64,000 bases of DNA, taken from positions 23,214-87,213 of the forward strand of contig DDXB01000046.1 of the NCBI GenBank assembly GCA_002347405.1. Reading direction: 5' to 3'. The position numbers were made by a program, and so were the translations under genes. The notes beneath the pieces are model-generated. The model saw only the letters and a list, made by a program, of their open reading frames with translations, made no database searches and was not told the origin of the DNA. This DNA comes from Rhodocyclaceae bacterium UBA2271. Lineage in GTDB: Bacteria > Pseudomonadota > Gammaproteobacteria > Burkholderiales > Rhodocyclaceae. Below are positions 54,316 to 63,000 of the stretch, one piece after another; within the stretch, counting starts at the first letter, position 1; every line of letters starts with the position of its first letter.

Positions 54316-55028
54316 ACGCGACGCTGGCGGGTTTGCGCGACCGGCTGGTCTACCAGGGCCTTTCGCTCGGTGTCGTCGCCATGATCGCCGCTGCCGCGCT
54401 GGCGCTCGGCAACCGCCTGACGCATGAGGCGATCGGCCAGGCGGAAACCGCCGATCTCGCCAGTTCGCTGCGGCAGGTGCTGCCCGCCGGCATGGCCGAC
54501 AATGACCTGCTCGCCGATACGGTGACAGTCGGCGCTGGGCCGTCCCAAGCCGACGCCCCCCCTGGGGGGGGCAGCGAGCCGGGGTTGCGAGCGCGGGGGG
54601 CCAATAAAGTCGGCGCTGGCGGGATGAAATGCCCCGCAGCGGGTACGGCACCGGTGACTGTCCATCGCGCGCGCAAGGCGGGTGTGCCGACCGCCGCGGT
54701 GTTCCGCATGGCGGAGCGCGGCTATGCTGGCGACATCGTGGTGCTGATGGGTGTCGATACGACCGGCCGCCTGCTCGGCGTGCGCGTCGTCAAGCACGCG
54801 GAAACGCCGGGGTTGGGCGACAAGATCGAGATCGCCAAGGCGAAGTGGGTGCTTGATTTCGACGGCAAGTCACTCGGCAATCCGTCGGCGGAAAAATGGG
54901 CGGTAAAGAAGGATGGCGGCGTCTTCGACCAGTTCGCCGGCGCGACCATCACGCCGCGCGCGGTGGTCAAGGCCGTGAAGCGCGGCCTCGAATTCTTTGC
55001 CGCGCATCGCGAGGAGATCGTGAAATGA
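54312..55028 (+). CDS. rnfG: Rnf complex flavoprotein subunit RnfG with large repeat insert
   Basis: A 238-residue subunit with one N-terminal membrane anchor (about 14-33) and the covalent FMN motif near the C-terminus (FAGATITP). Residues about 72-112 are translated from a composite repeat (GAGPSQADAPPGGGSEPGLR and following); without them the protein would be about 200 residues, the normal size. The insert lies in the periplasmic part, after LPAGMADNDLLADTV and before VHRARKAGVPTAAVF. The frame and the flavin site are intact. Confidence 0.92.
   Translation: MNATLAGLRDRLVYQGLSLGVVAMIAAAALALGNRLTHEAIGQAETADLASSLRQVLPAGMADNDLLADTVTVGAGPSQADAPPGGGSEPGLRARGANKVGAGGMKCPAAGTAPVTVHRARKAGVPTAAVFRMAERGYAGDIVVLMGVDTTGRLLGVRVVKHAETPGLGDKIEIAKAKWVLDFDGKSLGNPSAEKWAVKKDGGVFDQFAGATITPRAVVKAVKRGLEFFAAHREEIVK
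54526..54650. repeat. Composite dispersed element inside rnfG
   Basis: CAGTCGGCGCTGGGCCGTCC, AAGCCGACGCCCC, GGGGGGGGCAGCGAG, GCGAGCGCGGGGGGCC, AATAAAGTCGGCGCTGGCGG, then TGCCCCGCAGCGGGTACGG. The last segment also follows the copy at 63876. Confidence 0.92.
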
Positions 55029-55705
55029 ACGCGCGCGGCATTTTCCGCGAGGGTCTCTGGGACAACAACGTCGTGTTCGCGCAGATGCTCGCGCTCTGCC
55101 CGGCGCTGGCGGTGACTACCAGCGGCACCAACGGCCTCGGCATGGGGCTGGCAACGACGGCGGTGCTCGTCAGCGCGAACATCCTGGTCGCGCTGATCCG
55201 CAACCTGGTCAGCCCGCAGGTGCGCATTCCCGTCTTCATCGTGCTGATCGCCACGCTGGTGACGCTGGTCGATCTCGCGCTCAATGCCTGGCTGCACGAG
55301 CTCTACAAGGTGCTCGGCCTGTTCATCGCGTTGATCGTCGCCAACTGCGCGATCCTCGGCCGCGCCGAAGCCTTCGCCTCGAAGGCGCCGGTGCTCGACG
55401 CCGCGCTCGACGGCATCGCGATGGGCATCGGCTTTACCTGCGCCCTCACCGTCATCGGCCTGATCCGCGAACTGTTCGGCAGCGGCACGCTGTTCGCGCA
55501 GGCCAGCCTGCTGCTCGGCCCGCGCTTCGCCTTCCTCGAAACCACCGTGATCCCGGATTATGGCGGCGTGCTGATGATGATCCTGCCGCCCGGCGGCTTC
55601 CTCGTGCTCGGCATGCTGCTGGCGCTGAAACGCGTGCTCGACGCGCGCGCGGCGGCGCGCCGCCGCCGTCCCGCCAGCGCCGACTTTTCCGGGGCGGAGA
55701 CCTGA
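55025..55705 (+). CDS. rnfE: Rnf complex membrane subunit RnfE
   Basis: A 226-residue membrane subunit related to RnfA (NNVVFAQMLALCPALAVTTSGTNGLGMG; VANCAILGRAEAFASK) with about six membrane segments. The final residues (RRRRPASADFSGAET) derive from an inverted family-1 repeat, replacing the usual short basic tail. It overlaps the rnfG stop by 4 bp. Confidence 0.95.
   Translation: MNARGIFREGLWDNNVVFAQMLALCPALAVTTSGTNGLGMGLATTAVLVSANILVALIRNLVSPQVRIPVFIVLIATLVTLVDLALNAWLHELYKVLGLFIALIVANCAILGRAEAFASKAPVLDAALDGIAMGIGFTCALTVIGLIRELFGSGTLFAQASLLLGPRFAFLETTVIPDYGGVLMMILPPGGFLVLGMLLALKRVLDARAAARRRRPASADFSGAET
55665..55688. repeat. Dispersed repeat, family 1, inverted, at the rnfE 3' end
   Basis: GCCGTCCCGCCAGCGCCGAC followed by TTTT, exact consensus in reverse, coding the C-terminal RRPASADF. 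Confidence 0.92.
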
Positions 55706-55706
55706 G

Positions 55707-55991
55707 ATGCAGGTCGGCGTCGCCTACTCCGAACCGAGCCAGCAGATCTGGCTGACCATCGAGGTGCCGGACGACGCGAAGGTGCGCGATGCCATCGAGC
55801 GCTCGGGCATCCTGCGCCAGTTTCCCCATATCGATCTGGGCACGCAGAAGGTTGGCGTCTTCGGCAAGCTGGTCAGGCTCGACGCCTCGCTGCGGCCGGG
55901 CGACCGCGTCGAAATCTATCGGGAAATCGTCTGTGATCCGCAGACCGTGCCGCGCCGCGATGGTTTCGGCAGTGAGAACGAACAGGAATGA
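55707..55991 (+). CDS. rnfH: RnfH family protein
   Basis: A 94-residue ubiquitin-like-fold protein (VGVAYSEPSQQIWLTIEVPDDAKVRDAIERSGIL; LRPGDRVEIYRE), often the last gene of nif-linked rnf operons. It starts 1 bp after the rnfE stop. Its molecular function is not established. Confidence 0.92.
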   Translation: MQVGVAYSEPSQQIWLTIEVPDDAKVRDAIERSGILRQFPHIDLGTQKVGVFGKLVRLDASLRPGDRVEIYREIVCDPQTVPRRDGFGSENEQE

Positions 55992-56154
55992 TCCTGGAAA
56001 AAACAGTTAACCACGGAGATCACGGAGGTCACGGAGACAAGACGTAAGCGGAGAAATGCCGGGGCACCCGACGGGTGACGTCCATTGCTACCGTAACGAC
56101 TGGTTTTTCTGCGTGACCTCCGTGTCCTCCGTGGTGTGATCTGAGGTTTTAGGA
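55992..56154. repeat. MITE-like element, copy A
   Basis: About 163 bp with imperfect terminal inverted repeats: TCCTGGAAAAAACAGTTAAC then CACGGAGATCACGGAGG on the left, and CCTCCGTGTCCTCCGTGGTG then CTGAGGTTTTAGGA on the right. It is related to copy B at 63001-63165, including the internal CACCCGACGGG block. Confidence 0.8.
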
Positions 56155-56158
56155 ATGA

Positions 56159-57001
56159 TCAGGTCACGACGAAGAGCTGCCTGATCCAGGCTTTCTGGAA
56201 CGCCTGGCGCCGCTCCGTCTCCAGCCGCTCGCGGATGCGTTCGCCGGACTCGGCCAGCGACACGCACCGCTCCGGCTCGATGCCCTCGCACAACAGGACG
56301 TGGAATCCGAGAGCGGATTCGACGATGCCGGACAGGCCGCCCACCGGCAACGCGAATGCCGCCGCGTCGATTTCCGGATAGAGCTTGCCGCGCGGCACCT
56401 GTCCGAGCAGCCCGCCCTGCATCGCAGTGGGACACTCGGAATGCTTGAGCGCCTGTTCGGCGAAGCGTCCCGGTTCCTGCGTCAAGCGCAGATGGATCGC
56501 GGAGATTTTTTCATGGGCCGCCGCGCGTTCGTTGCCTGGCAGCGTGTCGTTGATGGTGACGAGGATGTGGCGCAGGGTGCGCACTTCCGGCTTGACGAAG
56601 CGTTCCGCATGCTGGAGGTAGAAGATCTCGATGTCGGTCGCGCTGACCGGCGGGGCGCGATGCGCCACCTGTTCGAGCACGGCCTCGACTTTCAGGTCGC
56701 GTTCGAGCGCCTGGCTCAGGCTCGCGGGCGTCAGGCCGGTGCGGGCGAGATCCGCCGCATATTCCTCGGTAGTCGGGTAGCGCTGGCGAATCTCCGCCAG
56801 CGCACCGGCGACGGATGAATCCGGCAGCAGCACGCTGCTGGCCTCGATGGTGGCAAGAATGCGGCTTTCGATTTCCGCCTGCCGGCGCGCCAGTGCCGCC
56901 ACGCGGCGACGCTCGGCCGGGTCGAGGGCTTCGGTCGATTTTCCATGGAACTCGTGCGCCAGCTTGAGAACGAGATAGGGGCTCGCGAAACCTTTAGTCA
57001 C
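56159..57001 (-). CDS. nifM: NifM, peptidyl-prolyl isomerase for NifH maturation
   Basis: A 280-residue protein with an N-terminal helical domain (FASPYLVLKLAHEFHGKSTEALDPAERRRV). A C-terminal parvulin domain follows from about residue 135 (VRTLRHILVTINDTLPGNER; HSECPTAMQGGLLGQVPRGKLYPEID; GIVESALGFHVLLCEGI). NifM is needed for active NifH in several diazotrophs. It overlaps nifZ by 8 bp at the end of the nifVWZM operon. Confidence 0.93.
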   Translation of the reverse strand: MTKGFASPYLVLKLAHEFHGKSTEALDPAERRRVAALARRQAEIESRILATIEASSVLLPDSSVAGALAEIRQRYPTTEEYAADLARTGLTPASLSQALERDLKVEAVLEQVAHRAPPVSATDIEIFYLQHAERFVKPEVRTLRHILVTINDTLPGNERAAAHEKISAIHLRLTQEPGRFAEQALKHSECPTAMQGGLLGQVPRGKLYPEIDAAAFALPVGGLSGIVESALGFHVLLCEGIEPERCVSLAESGERIRERLETERRQAFQKAWIRQLFVVT

Positions 57002-57458
57002 GCCTGCCTCCGAGCGGTTTCAGGGCGGCTTCGGGAACGGCGAAGACGCGTCCCGGCTGGCAGTCGAAATGCACGTGATAGGCGACGCCGGCGCCTTGGT
57101 ACACGATCTTGAGTACCTCGCCGCCGCTGTGTTCCGGCACCAGCGTCTTGGTGCCCGTAGCGTTGGCGGCAAGCGGCCGCGCGGCCAGCACGCGTTCGCG
57201 GGTTTCGAACAGGCTCGGCGTCCATTCCGCATTGGCGCCGATCAGCTCTTCCTCGCGACAGCCGACGACGCGGCCGATGTCGAGGAAATGCACCGAGTAG
57301 ATGACCTGGTCCATCAGGAAGGTGCCGACGTCGACCACATGCCCAATGCTGCCCCGGCGCACCAGAAGTTCGCCGGTGGTGATGCCGGGGTAGGTGCCGT
57401 CGTTGCGCACATTGCGCGTCACGCGCACGGCATCCCCTTGGTCCCAGGTCGCGTCCAT
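56994..57458 (-). CDS. nifZ: NifZ
   Basis: A 154-residue protein (GDAVRVTRNVRNDGTYPGITTGELLVRRGSIGHVVDVGTFL; VHFLDIGRVVGCREEELIG), the NifZ signature. It is involved in maturation of the second P-cluster of the MoFe protein. The C-terminal extension (EVLKIVYQGAGVAYHVHFDCQPGRVFAVPE) is seen in some NifZ. It overlaps nifW by 1 bp. Confidence 0.94.
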   Translation of the reverse strand: MDATWDQGDAVRVTRNVRNDGTYPGITTGELLVRRGSIGHVVDVGTFLMDQVIYSVHFLDIGRVVGCREEELIGANAEWTPSLFETRERVLAARPLAANATGTKTLVPEHSGGEVLKIVYQGAGVAYHVHFDCQPGRVFAVPEAALKPLGGRRD

Positions 57459-57796
57459 CACGAGCGGGCTCGCCCAATCGAGCCGAGCGCCACCCTGGCA
57501 ATGCCGCTGGCCTTCTGGTGCACCCGCATCACCTTCTCGGTACATGCGTCGGAATGCACAAAGTCTTCGTAGGCGCGTTCCAGCAGCGCGCGGTAGGCGC
57601 TGTAAACCAGCTCGCCGCCGTTCTGCTGGTGGCCTTCGAGATAATCGTGATAACGCTGCAGTATCTGCAGACGATTGACCTGGACGATGGCCGGCTCGAA
57701 CGGGATGTCGAAGTAGCACAGGAAATCCTCGGCCGATTCGAGATCCTCCAGATCGTGCCGCAGGTCGGCCGCAGTCAGGCTTATTGTCAGACTCAT
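57458..57796 (-). CDS. nifW: NifW (nitrogenase-stabilising/protective protein)
   Basis: A 112-residue protein (DLRHDLEDLESAEDFLCYFDIPFEPAIVQVNRLQILQRYHDYL), the NifW family core. It associates with the MoFe protein during assembly or under oxygen. It follows nifV by 14 bp. Confidence 0.94.
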   Translation of the reverse strand: MSLTISLTAADLRHDLEDLESAEDFLCYFDIPFEPAIVQVNRLQILQRYHDYLEGHQQNGGELVYSAYRALLERAYEDFVHSDACTEKVMRVHQKASGIARVALGSIGRARS

Positions 57797-57810
57797 TTTC
57801 TTGACTCCTT

Positions 57811-58947
57811 TCAGATAGACGTCAGTGCATTCCAGCAGTCGTGCAATTCCTCATCGGAGGGCGGGCGCTTGGCATGGGCGACGAAGGCGCGAATCGCTTC
57901 GAGCATGCGCCGCGCCTGCGTGTCGTCCATGGCAACGCCCAGACCGGCCATCACCGCCATCACCGCCCGCCCGCCGGAATGCTTGCCCAGCACCAGCCGG
58001 TGGCTGCGCCCCACCAGCGCCGGGTCGAAACCCTGATAGTTGGCCGGATTTTTCAGCAGGCCATCGACGTGGATGCCGGCTTCGTGCGTGAATGCGCCCG
58101 CGCCGACAATGCTTTTTTGCCAGGACACCGGCCGACCCGCCGCATGCGCGACGCGGTGCGACAGCGCCAGAAAGTTGCGCAGGTCGACGCCGGTTTCGAT
58201 GCCATGGCAGCGTTGCAGGGCCAGCACCACTTCTTCGAGCGGCGCGTTGCCGGCGCGTTCGCCGAGGCCATTCACCGTGGTGTTCAGGTGCGTGGCGCCG
58301 GCGCGGGCGGCGGCGAGCGTATTGGCCGTTGCCAGGCCGAGGTCGTCGTGCGCGTGCATCTCGATTTCCAAGTCGCAATGCGCGCGCAACAAGCCGATCT
58401 TTTCATGCACGGCGAAAGGGTCGAGGATGCCGAGCGTATCGGCGAAACGGAAGCGCCGCGCACCCGCCCGCTGCGCCGTCTCGACGATGCGGCAGAGAAA
58501 GTCCGGATCGGCCCGCGAAGCATCCTCGCCGCCGATGCAGACTTCGAGCCCGGCATCGCGCGCATAGGCGACATGCGCCGGAATCTCGGCGAGCAGCCAG
58601 TCGCGGTCGCGCCCGAGCTTGTGACGCAGGTGCTGATCCGACGCCGGCAGCGAGATATCCATCAGGCGGGCACCGAGGCCGGTGCAGGCGTCGATGTCGG
58701 ATTTGCTCATCCGTCCCCAGACCATCAGCCCCGCCTTGAGCCCGAGGGCGGCGACGGCGCGGATGCTGTCCTGCTCGACCGCGCCCATGGCCGGAATGCC
58801 GACTTCCATTTCCGGCACCCCCAGGGTATCGAGTTCGCGGGCAATCGCCAGCTTTTCGTCGAGGCTGAAGGCGACCCCCGCCGTCTGCTCGCCGTCGCGC
58901 AGCGTGGTGTCGTTGATGGTAACGAAGTGGTGTGGATCGGGTGTCAT
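57811..58947 (-). CDS. nifV: Homocitrate synthase NifV
   Basis: Condenses acetyl-CoA and 2-oxoglutarate to (R)-homocitrate, the organic ligand of FeMo-co; 378 residues. TIM-barrel motifs are ITINDTTLRDGEQTAGVAFS at the N-terminus, HAHDDLGLATANTLAA (metal-binding HxH) near residue 195 and VNGLGERAGNAPLEEV near 225. The start MTPDPHH was chosen; an upstream in-frame ATG at 58980 would lie upstream of the sigma-54 element. It is the first gene of nifVWZM. Confidence 0.95.
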   Translation of the reverse strand: MTPDPHHFVTINDTTLRDGEQTAGVAFSLDEKLAIARELDTLGVPEMEVGIPAMGAVEQDSIRAVAALGLKAGLMVWGRMSKSDIDACTGLGARLMDISLPASDQHLRHKLGRDRDWLLAEIPAHVAYARDAGLEVCIGGEDASRADPDFLCRIVETAQRAGARRFRFADTLGILDPFAVHEKIGLLRAHCDLEIEMHAHDDLGLATANTLAAARAGATHLNTTVNGLGERAGNAPLEEVVLALQRCHGIETGVDLRNFLALSHRVAHAAGRPVSWQKSIVGAGAFTHEAGIHVDGLLKNPANYQGFDPALVGRSHRLVLGKHSGGRAVMAVMAGLGVAMDDTQARRMLEAIRAFVAHAKRPPSDEELHDCWNALTSI

Positions 58948-58960
58948 GTCCGACAGGTAT

Positions 58961-58975
58961 GCAATTCCGATGCCG
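58961..58975 (-). promoter_or_regulatory. Sigma-54 promoter of nifVWZM
   Basis: The reverse strand reads CGGCATCGGAATTGC: GG-N10-GC with TTGC intact and two mismatches in the -24 box, 14 bp before the nifV ATG. Confidence 0.7.
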
Positions 58976-59018
58976 GACAATATTCTCCTAAAAATCAGTA
59001 GCTTGATAATTTCAGGAA

Positions 59019-59034
59019 TGTCGGAAACCTTACA
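59019..59034. promoter_or_regulatory. NifA upstream activator site (nifV)
   Basis: TGTCGGAAACCTTACA, an exact TGT-N10-ACA match 44 bp from the -24/-12 element. Confidence 0.75.
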
Positions 59035-59141
59035 TTGCCCGTAAAGGGTGATGTAAACAACCCATTCAAAGCCGGCAACGCCAATGTGATCGTGCCTGTA
59101 GCCCGGAATGTCGCCGCATGCGGCGCAGCGAAGGGCTTTCC

Positions 59142-59825
59142 CTACTTGAACAGGAAGAGCAGCTTCTCGTCGCCCACTTCAATCGTGTCGTGGGGCGACA
59201 GCGGGCGGGGCTCATGGCCGATGGATTTTCCGTTCAGGCGCGCCGGGGTTTTCCCCTCGACATGGGTGATGAAATAGCCGTGCGGGCGGGCGTTGATCAC
59301 CGCAAGCTGCTTGCCGGGTATGCCGAAGACGTGCAACACCCTGGACAATTCGATTTCCCGGCTTGACTGGTTGCCATCGACCGCGCGGATCAGTCCCAGC
59401 CGCCCCTCTTTCTTGAGGCGGAACTCCTTCTTTGCCGTCGCCAGCGAATAGACGCCAACCGGCTGGGCGGGCGCGTTGGGTGCCAGGTCCGAAGTCTGAA
59501 TGATCATCGTCCGGTCGAAGCTGGGGCTATCGATCGCCTTGTTGTTCCGGTAGCGAATCTGCACGCCGGCAATCTCGATGACGTCGTCGTTCTGGAGGAT
59601 GTGCCGGGTGACCGGCTGGCCATTCACCACGGTGCCATTGGTGCTGTCGAGGTCTTCCAGGATGTCATCGTTGCCGATCGAGGTGATGCGGGCATGCGCG
59701 CGGCTGACGCCATCGATGCTCAGGCACAGGTCGCTGTCGGGCAGGCTGCCGATCTTGAAGCTGGCGTCGTTGAGGAACCGGTTTTCGGTGACCGTGCCGT
59801 TTTGACTGACGATGAGTTTTGCCAT
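59142..59825 (-). CDS. FHA-domain protein
   Basis: A 227-residue cytoplasmic protein. The N-terminal FHA domain (about 20-90) has GSLPDSDLCLSIDGVSRAHARI and DLDSTNGTVVNG, so the phosphothreonine-binding Arg/Ser/Asn residues are present. A second, less typical FHA-like region spans about 150-225. It reads out phosphorylation by the Ser/Thr kinase encoded nearby. FHA, PP2C and kinase genes together are common at type VI secretion loci. Confidence 0.88.
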   Translation of the reverse strand: MAKLIVSQNGTVTENRFLNDASFKIGSLPDSDLCLSIDGVSRAHARITSIGNDDILEDLDSTNGTVVNGQPVTRHILQNDDVIEIAGVQIRYRNNKAIDSPSFDRTMIIQTSDLAPNAPAQPVGVYSLATAKKEFRLKKEGRLGLIRAVDGNQSSREIELSRVLHVFGIPGKQLAVINARPHGYFITHVEGKTPARLNGKSIGHEPRPLSPHDTIEVGDEKLLFLFK

Positions 59826-59830
59826 GGGCT

Positions 59831-60670
59831 TTAGCGTCCAAATAGCCAGCCGAAAAAGCCGTGCCTTTTCGCGGCGGGGGAGGATTGCGTTCCGACCTTC
59901 GCCAGAATGACGGAGATGTTGTCTTCGCCGCCGTTGTCGTTGGCGATCATGACCAGCTGGCTGGCGGCAAGCGGCAGGTTGGCCTGGAGCGAATTGAGCA
60001 CCAGTTCGATGTCCGCATTGTCTACCATGTCGTTCAGGCCATCCGAGCAGAGCAGGTAGATGTCGCCCGGCAGGGCTTCGCACGCGTCCAGCGCAACGTC
60101 CACCTCGGCCTGCAGGCCCAGTCCGCGCGTCACCAGATGGCGGTTGTGGGAGATGGCTGCGGCTTCCGCGCTGAGGATTCCCTGGTCGATCTGCTCCTGC
60201 AGCAAGGAGTGGTCGTGCGTCAGCAATTCAAGCCGGTTCGCGCGCAGCCGATAGATGCGGGAATCGCCGATGTGCGCCAGGGTGACGTGGTTGTTTTTAA
60301 GCAGCAGCAGCGCCAGGGTTGAGCCCATGGCCTGTTCCCGGCCGGTGTGCTCGCGCTGCACGCGGCTTTCGCCTTCCAGGAAGATTGCGCTGTTGGCGCG
60401 CTTGACGACCGCTTCCACGACGGCGGCCACCCCGCCGTCCTGCTGCGTTTTGTCCTGCAGGGCCTGGGTCAGTCCCTCGACGATGACCTGGGTGGTGATG
60501 CGGCTGGCCACGTCGCCCGACTGGTAGCCGCCCATGCCATCCGACAGCACCAGCAGTCCCAGTTCGCCGACGGTGGCGATGCTGTCTTCGTTCAGGCTGC
60601 GCAGCCTGCCCGGATCCGTCCTGGCGGCGATCTCGAGCGAAAGCGGGGTATTGGGTGCGGTGGCTGACAA
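59831..60670 (-). CDS. PP2C-type Ser/Thr protein phosphatase (PppA/Stp-like)
   Basis: A 279-residue metal-dependent phosphatase with all acidic motifs: LSDGMGGYQSGDVAS near residue 42, AHIGDSRIYRL near 130, LLCSDGLNDMVD near 207 and GGEDNISVIL near 245. It opposes the kinase encoded divergently. It is 5 bp from the FHA gene in the same direction, so the two are one unit. Confidence 0.93.
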   Translation of the reverse strand: MSATAPNTPLSLEIAARTDPGRLRSLNEDSIATVGELGLLVLSDGMGGYQSGDVASRITTQVIVEGLTQALQDKTQQDGGVAAVVEAVVKRANSAIFLEGESRVQREHTGREQAMGSTLALLLLKNNHVTLAHIGDSRIYRLRANRLELLTHDHSLLQEQIDQGILSAEAAAISHNRHLVTRGLGLQAEVDVALDACEALPGDIYLLCSDGLNDMVDNADIELVLNSLQANLPLAASQLVMIANDNGGEDNISVILAKVGTQSSPAAKRHGFFGWLFGR

Positions 60671-60763
60671 AGCGAGGATCCCCTTTTGTGTTTGTTATAC
60701 TTTCTTCACTAGGATTCTCTCACCCTGAACCGCACTGAAGCAAGCGCCCACCACGCCTTCCGC

Positions 60764-62239
60764 ATGACAAGTCAAACAATAATCGGTCGTTACGAAGTGG
60801 TCGCCACCCTGGGGCAGGGCGCGATGGGGACGGTCTACAAGGCGGTGGACCCGTTGATCGAGCGCACTGTCGCCATCAAGACGATCAACCTCAATCTCTC
60901 GAAAGAGGAACGTGCCGAGTTCGAGGAGCGCTTCTACCGCGAAGCCAAATCGGCAGGCCGCCTGAATCATGCCAACATCGTCACCATTTATGACGTGGGC
61001 GAGACCGACGATGTCGCCTTTATCGCGATGGAATACCTGAAGGGGGAATCGCTGCGCGAGATGCTCGACTCCGGCGTGGTGCTGCCGGTGGACATGATCG
61101 TGAAAATCGCGGCGCGCATCGCCGGTGCGCTGGACTACGCGCACGAAAACCATGTGGTGCACCGTGACATCAAGCCGGCGAACATCATGATCACGCCCGG
61201 CCGCGACGTCAAAATCATGGATTTCGGCATTGCCCAGATTCCCGCGGGCTCGCGCACGCAGTTCGGCACCGTGCTGGGTTCGCCAAAATACATGGCGCCG
61301 GAGCAGGTGGCAGGCCAGGCCACGGATGGCAGAACCGATATTTTTGCGCTGGGCGTGGTGCTGTACGAAATGCTGACCGGGACGACGCCGTTCAATAGCG
61401 ACAACCTCAGCGCCATCATGTACAAGGTCCTGAACGAGGAGCCCGCGCCGCCCAGCACGGTCAACCCCCGCGTGCCACCGTTTTTCGACCGGATCGTCAG
61501 TCGTGCGCTGGCCAAGCGACCGCAGGATCGCTATCAGACCGCCGGCGAGTTCGCCCGCGATTTGCGAGCCCGGGATGGCGACCCGCCCGCAGCCGAACGC
61601 CTGCCCGCCGGCGGCGGCACGCCGGCCAATCCGGGGCAGGCAGGCAGGACGCAGGCGGGGCCGCACGACGCAACGGTTTCCCTGCCGCCCGACAAGGCCC
61701 GGGGCGTGATTGCAGCCGCGTCGGCGGCAAGCGGGCCGGGGACCACGGACCAGCCTGCGCAGCGAGATGGGTTGCCGCGCCGCAAGCCGGTGCTGCTGGC
61801 ATTTTCGCTGCTGGCCGTGGCCGCGTTTGCGGTGTATGTGCTGGGCCCCGATCCCGCGCCCGACAAGATGCCCGTCCCGGCCGCTCCGGTGTTTAAGGAC
61901 GTCGCTCCGCCGCAGGCGGCGGTCGATCCGGCCCTGTCGGCAGCGCCCGCTGCGACACCGTCAAAGCCTGCAACAACGCCCGCCGCAGCACCGTCAAAGC
62001 CTGCAATAGCCCCCGCAGCCGTCGCGCAGGCAAAAGCCACCGTATCGTTTGCGATTTCGCCCTGGGGCGAGATCTTCGTCGATCAAAAACGCGTCGGCGT
62101 GTCTCCGCCGCTCACCTCGCTGCAGCTGGATGCCGGGGAGCATCAGGTGGAAGTGCGCAATCAGGCGTTTGCGCCCTATCGTGATACCGTGAGCCTGGAA
62201 CCGGGGCAGTCGCTCAAGATCAGGCATAAATTCAGGTAA
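60764..62239 (+). CDS. Transmembrane Ser/Thr protein kinase with PEGA-like C-terminus
   Basis: A 491-residue Hanks-type kinase. The Gly loop is LGQGAMGTVYKA (about 16-27), the lysine is AIK near 38, the catalytic loop is HRDIKPANIMI near 138 and the activation loop starts IMDFGIAQ near 158. A Pro/Ala-rich segment follows, then one membrane span (about 345-365, VLLAFSLLAVAAFAVYVLG), a second low-complexity Pro/Ala stretch and a PEGA-like beta domain (WGEIFVDQKRVGVSPPLTSLQLDAGEHQVEVRN). It resembles PpkA-like regulators of type VI secretion. Confidence 0.92.
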   Translation: MTSQTIIGRYEVVATLGQGAMGTVYKAVDPLIERTVAIKTINLNLSKEERAEFEERFYREAKSAGRLNHANIVTIYDVGETDDVAFIAMEYLKGESLREMLDSGVVLPVDMIVKIAARIAGALDYAHENHVVHRDIKPANIMITPGRDVKIMDFGIAQIPAGSRTQFGTVLGSPKYMAPEQVAGQATDGRTDIFALGVVLYEMLTGTTPFNSDNLSAIMYKVLNEEPAPPSTVNPRVPPFFDRIVSRALAKRPQDRYQTAGEFARDLRARDGDPPAAERLPAGGGTPANPGQAGRTQAGPHDATVSLPPDKARGVIAAASAASGPGTTDQPAQRDGLPRRKPVLLAFSLLAVAAFAVYVLGPDPAPDKMPVPAAPVFKDVAPPQAAVDPALSAAPAATPSKPATTPAAAPSKPAIAPAAVAQAKATVSFAISPWGEIFVDQKRVGVSPPLTSLQLDAGEHQVEVRNQAFAPYRDTVSLEPGQSLKIRHKFR

Positions 62240-62253
62240 GCAAGGACATGACC

Positions 62254-62634
62254 ATGAAACAGATAAGCGCGCTGCTCTGCGCTGCGCTACTCGTGACAGG
62301 CTGCGCTGCGCCCATCGTGCGGGACGCGGGCCTGGACCGGCTCGCGCTGCGCAAGGCCGAAAAGGACTTGTCGCTGGGGATTCGCGCTTACGAGGACGGA
62401 GACTACAAGAACTCGACGCGGCTGCTGCAGAGCGCGCTCGCCGCGGATCTGTTCCTGAATTCCGACAAGGTGGCGGCGCACAAGTACCTTGCTTTCATGC
62501 AATGTTCCCAGTCCCGGGAAAAGGCCTGTCGCGATTCGTTTCGCAAGGCGCTGGAGCTTGATCCGAAATTCGAATTGACCCCTGCGGAATCGGGCCACCC
62601 TGCGTGGGGACCTGTCTTCAGGTCGCTCAAGTAA
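62254..62634 (+). CDS. TssQ-like lipoprotein
   Basis: A 126-residue lipoprotein with signal peptide and lipobox LVTGC (cysteine near residue 17). The mature part has TPR-like helices (LSLGIRAYEDGDYKNSTRLLQSALAADL; KACRDSFRKALELDPKFELTPAESGHPAWGPVF), as in the TssQ family of type VI secretion lipoproteins. The second ATG (62254) was used because AAGGA is correctly spaced for it; the first is 6 bp upstream. Confidence 0.78.
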   Translation: MKQISALLCAALLVTGCAAPIVRDAGLDRLALRKAEKDLSLGIRAYEDGDYKNSTRLLQSALAADLFLNSDKVAAHKYLAFMQCSQSREKACRDSFRKALELDPKFELTPAESGHPAWGPVFRSLK

Positions 62635-62644
62635 AGAGCGCAAG

Positions 62645-62960
62645 CCCGGCCGGGGAAGGTCCAGGTCGGTCGCGCGGGTCTGCCGACGCCGAACACACCG
62701 CGACCACCTTGTGCCGGCGCGTATTTCTGGCCACGCCGATGACCTAACCGAGCTGGCGGCGTTCGCACCAGCGCATCAGCCGCTGGCGGCAGGAGCCGGA
62801 ATCGCCGCTCACGATGATCTTGACCTCCGGCCAGGCGGAGCCGGGTGACGATCAGTTTGAGGACGGCAGCCGCATGCCGGGCTCCGTCGATGTGGGAGGG
62901 CCGCAGCAGGCGGGCAAGCATCGGCGGAACTCCTCTCAATACGGCTTCGATACCTGTGTT
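62645..62960 (-). pseudogene. IS1380-like transposase remnant
   Basis: On the minus strand one reads RPSHIDGARHAAAVLKLIVTRLR, then after a frameshift WPEVKIIVSGDSGSCRQRLMRWCERRQLG, a stop, and VIGVARNTR. These are blocks of an IS1380-family transposase around its central DDE segment. Ends and terminal repeats are not recognisable. Confidence 0.65.
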
Positions 62961-63000
62961 AGAGCGCCTTTCGGCCGTTCCGCCGATGCCTGCTCATGAA

